Assembly (NCBI GenBank): GCA_030844625.1
Contig: JAUUNJ010000170.1
Coordinates: forward strand, 1 to 5,904
DNA length: 5,904 nt
Reading direction: 5' to 3'
Source: Roseburia sp.
GTDB lineage: Bacteria > Bacillota > Clostridia > Lachnospirales > Lachnospiraceae
The position numbers and the translations under genes were made by a program. The number at the start of each line of letters is the position of its first letter. Position 1 is the stretch's first letter. The notes under the pieces were generated by a model that did no database searches, had not been told where the DNA came from, and saw only the letters and a list, made by a program, of their open reading frames with translations. Shown piece by piece: positions 5,616 through 5,904 of the stretch.

Positions 5616-5904
5616 TTATTTTACCCAGCCATTTATAAATTGAATCATTGATGCTATTATTTTACCTATTGCCGCAGACAAAATAATAAAGCTGACACCT
5701 GTTTTCAGTTTTGCTCTTCGCGCAAAAATGGCAGTTGCATTTAGTGCTTCTGCCAGAGATACCGCCAGACAGCCTACAAATATCCCCTGACATACCCCCA
5801 TAATCACTTGTAAAATAGTATGGGCAATTGTAGGTAAATTAAAATTAATTGAAAATACCCAAAATATATTCCACCATGTTCCTCCAACAATCACCATCGT
5901 TTCA
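5616..5904 (-). CDS. spoVAB: Stage V sporulation protein AB, C-terminal part
   Basis: The last 96 complete codons of a membrane protein whose start lies beyond the right edge. The frame is open at 5904, reading ET before the first in-window Met at 5897, so that Met is probably internal. It matches the C-terminal half of SpoVAB (about 140 residues in Bacillus): a hydrophobic segment with GIFVGCLAVSLAEALN, then IFARRAKLKTG, then a last helix containing AAIGKIIASMIQF. SpoVAB is needed for dipicolinic acid uptake into the forespore, but its molecular role is unknown. The order spoVAB-spoVAC agrees with the Bacillus spoVA operon, and each call supports the other. Confidence 0.85.
   Translation of the reverse strand, partial: ETMVIVGGTWWNIFWVFSINFNLPTIAHTILQVIMGVCQGIFVGCLAVSLAEALNATAIFARRAKLKTGVSFIILSAAIGKIIASMIQFINGWVK

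Overview
The window reads as ordinary chromosome of a low-GC, anaerobic, endospore-forming Firmicute, most likely a clostridium of the Lachnospiraceae type. This is inferred from the AT-rich sequence, a rubrerythrin (typical of strict anaerobes), two spoVA sporulation genes, and a clostridial-style LTA-synthase/sulfatase membrane enzyme. I could not search a database, so the taxon is a judgement.

Layout, left to right. Positions 1-313 are non-coding apart from a possible leftward gene start cut by the left edge (1-37). The stretch holds a good sigma-A promoter and a short repeat/palindrome upstream of putP. putP (314-1849, +) encodes a Na+/proline symporter of the SSF family. A long hairpin (1868-1906) sits between putP and the convergent next gene and can terminate both. 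A large LtaS-like membrane sulfatase (1911-3989, -) follows, with its own TTGAAA-N17-TACAAT promoter; that promoter places the true start well inside the longest open frame. Next is a monocistronic rubrerythrin (4194-4730, -) with a strong Shine-Dalgarno sequence, an extended -10 promoter and a clear terminator. The right end is a leftward sporulation operon: spoVAB (partial, running off the right edge), spoVAC, and a 60-residue soluble protein whose ATG overlaps the spoVAC stop (TAATG).

Functionally there are four units: proline uptake (nutrition, osmoprotection, or Stickland metabolism), cell-envelope polymer synthesis, peroxide/oxygen defence, and the SpoVA machinery that moves dipicolinic acid across the inner spore membrane. 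I see no mobile element, CRISPR array, tRNA or rRNA, and no clear new multi-gene system. The best candidates for novelty are the small protein that occupies the place where spoVAD usually follows spoVAC, and the strong hairpin without a U-tract between that operon and rubrerythrin.
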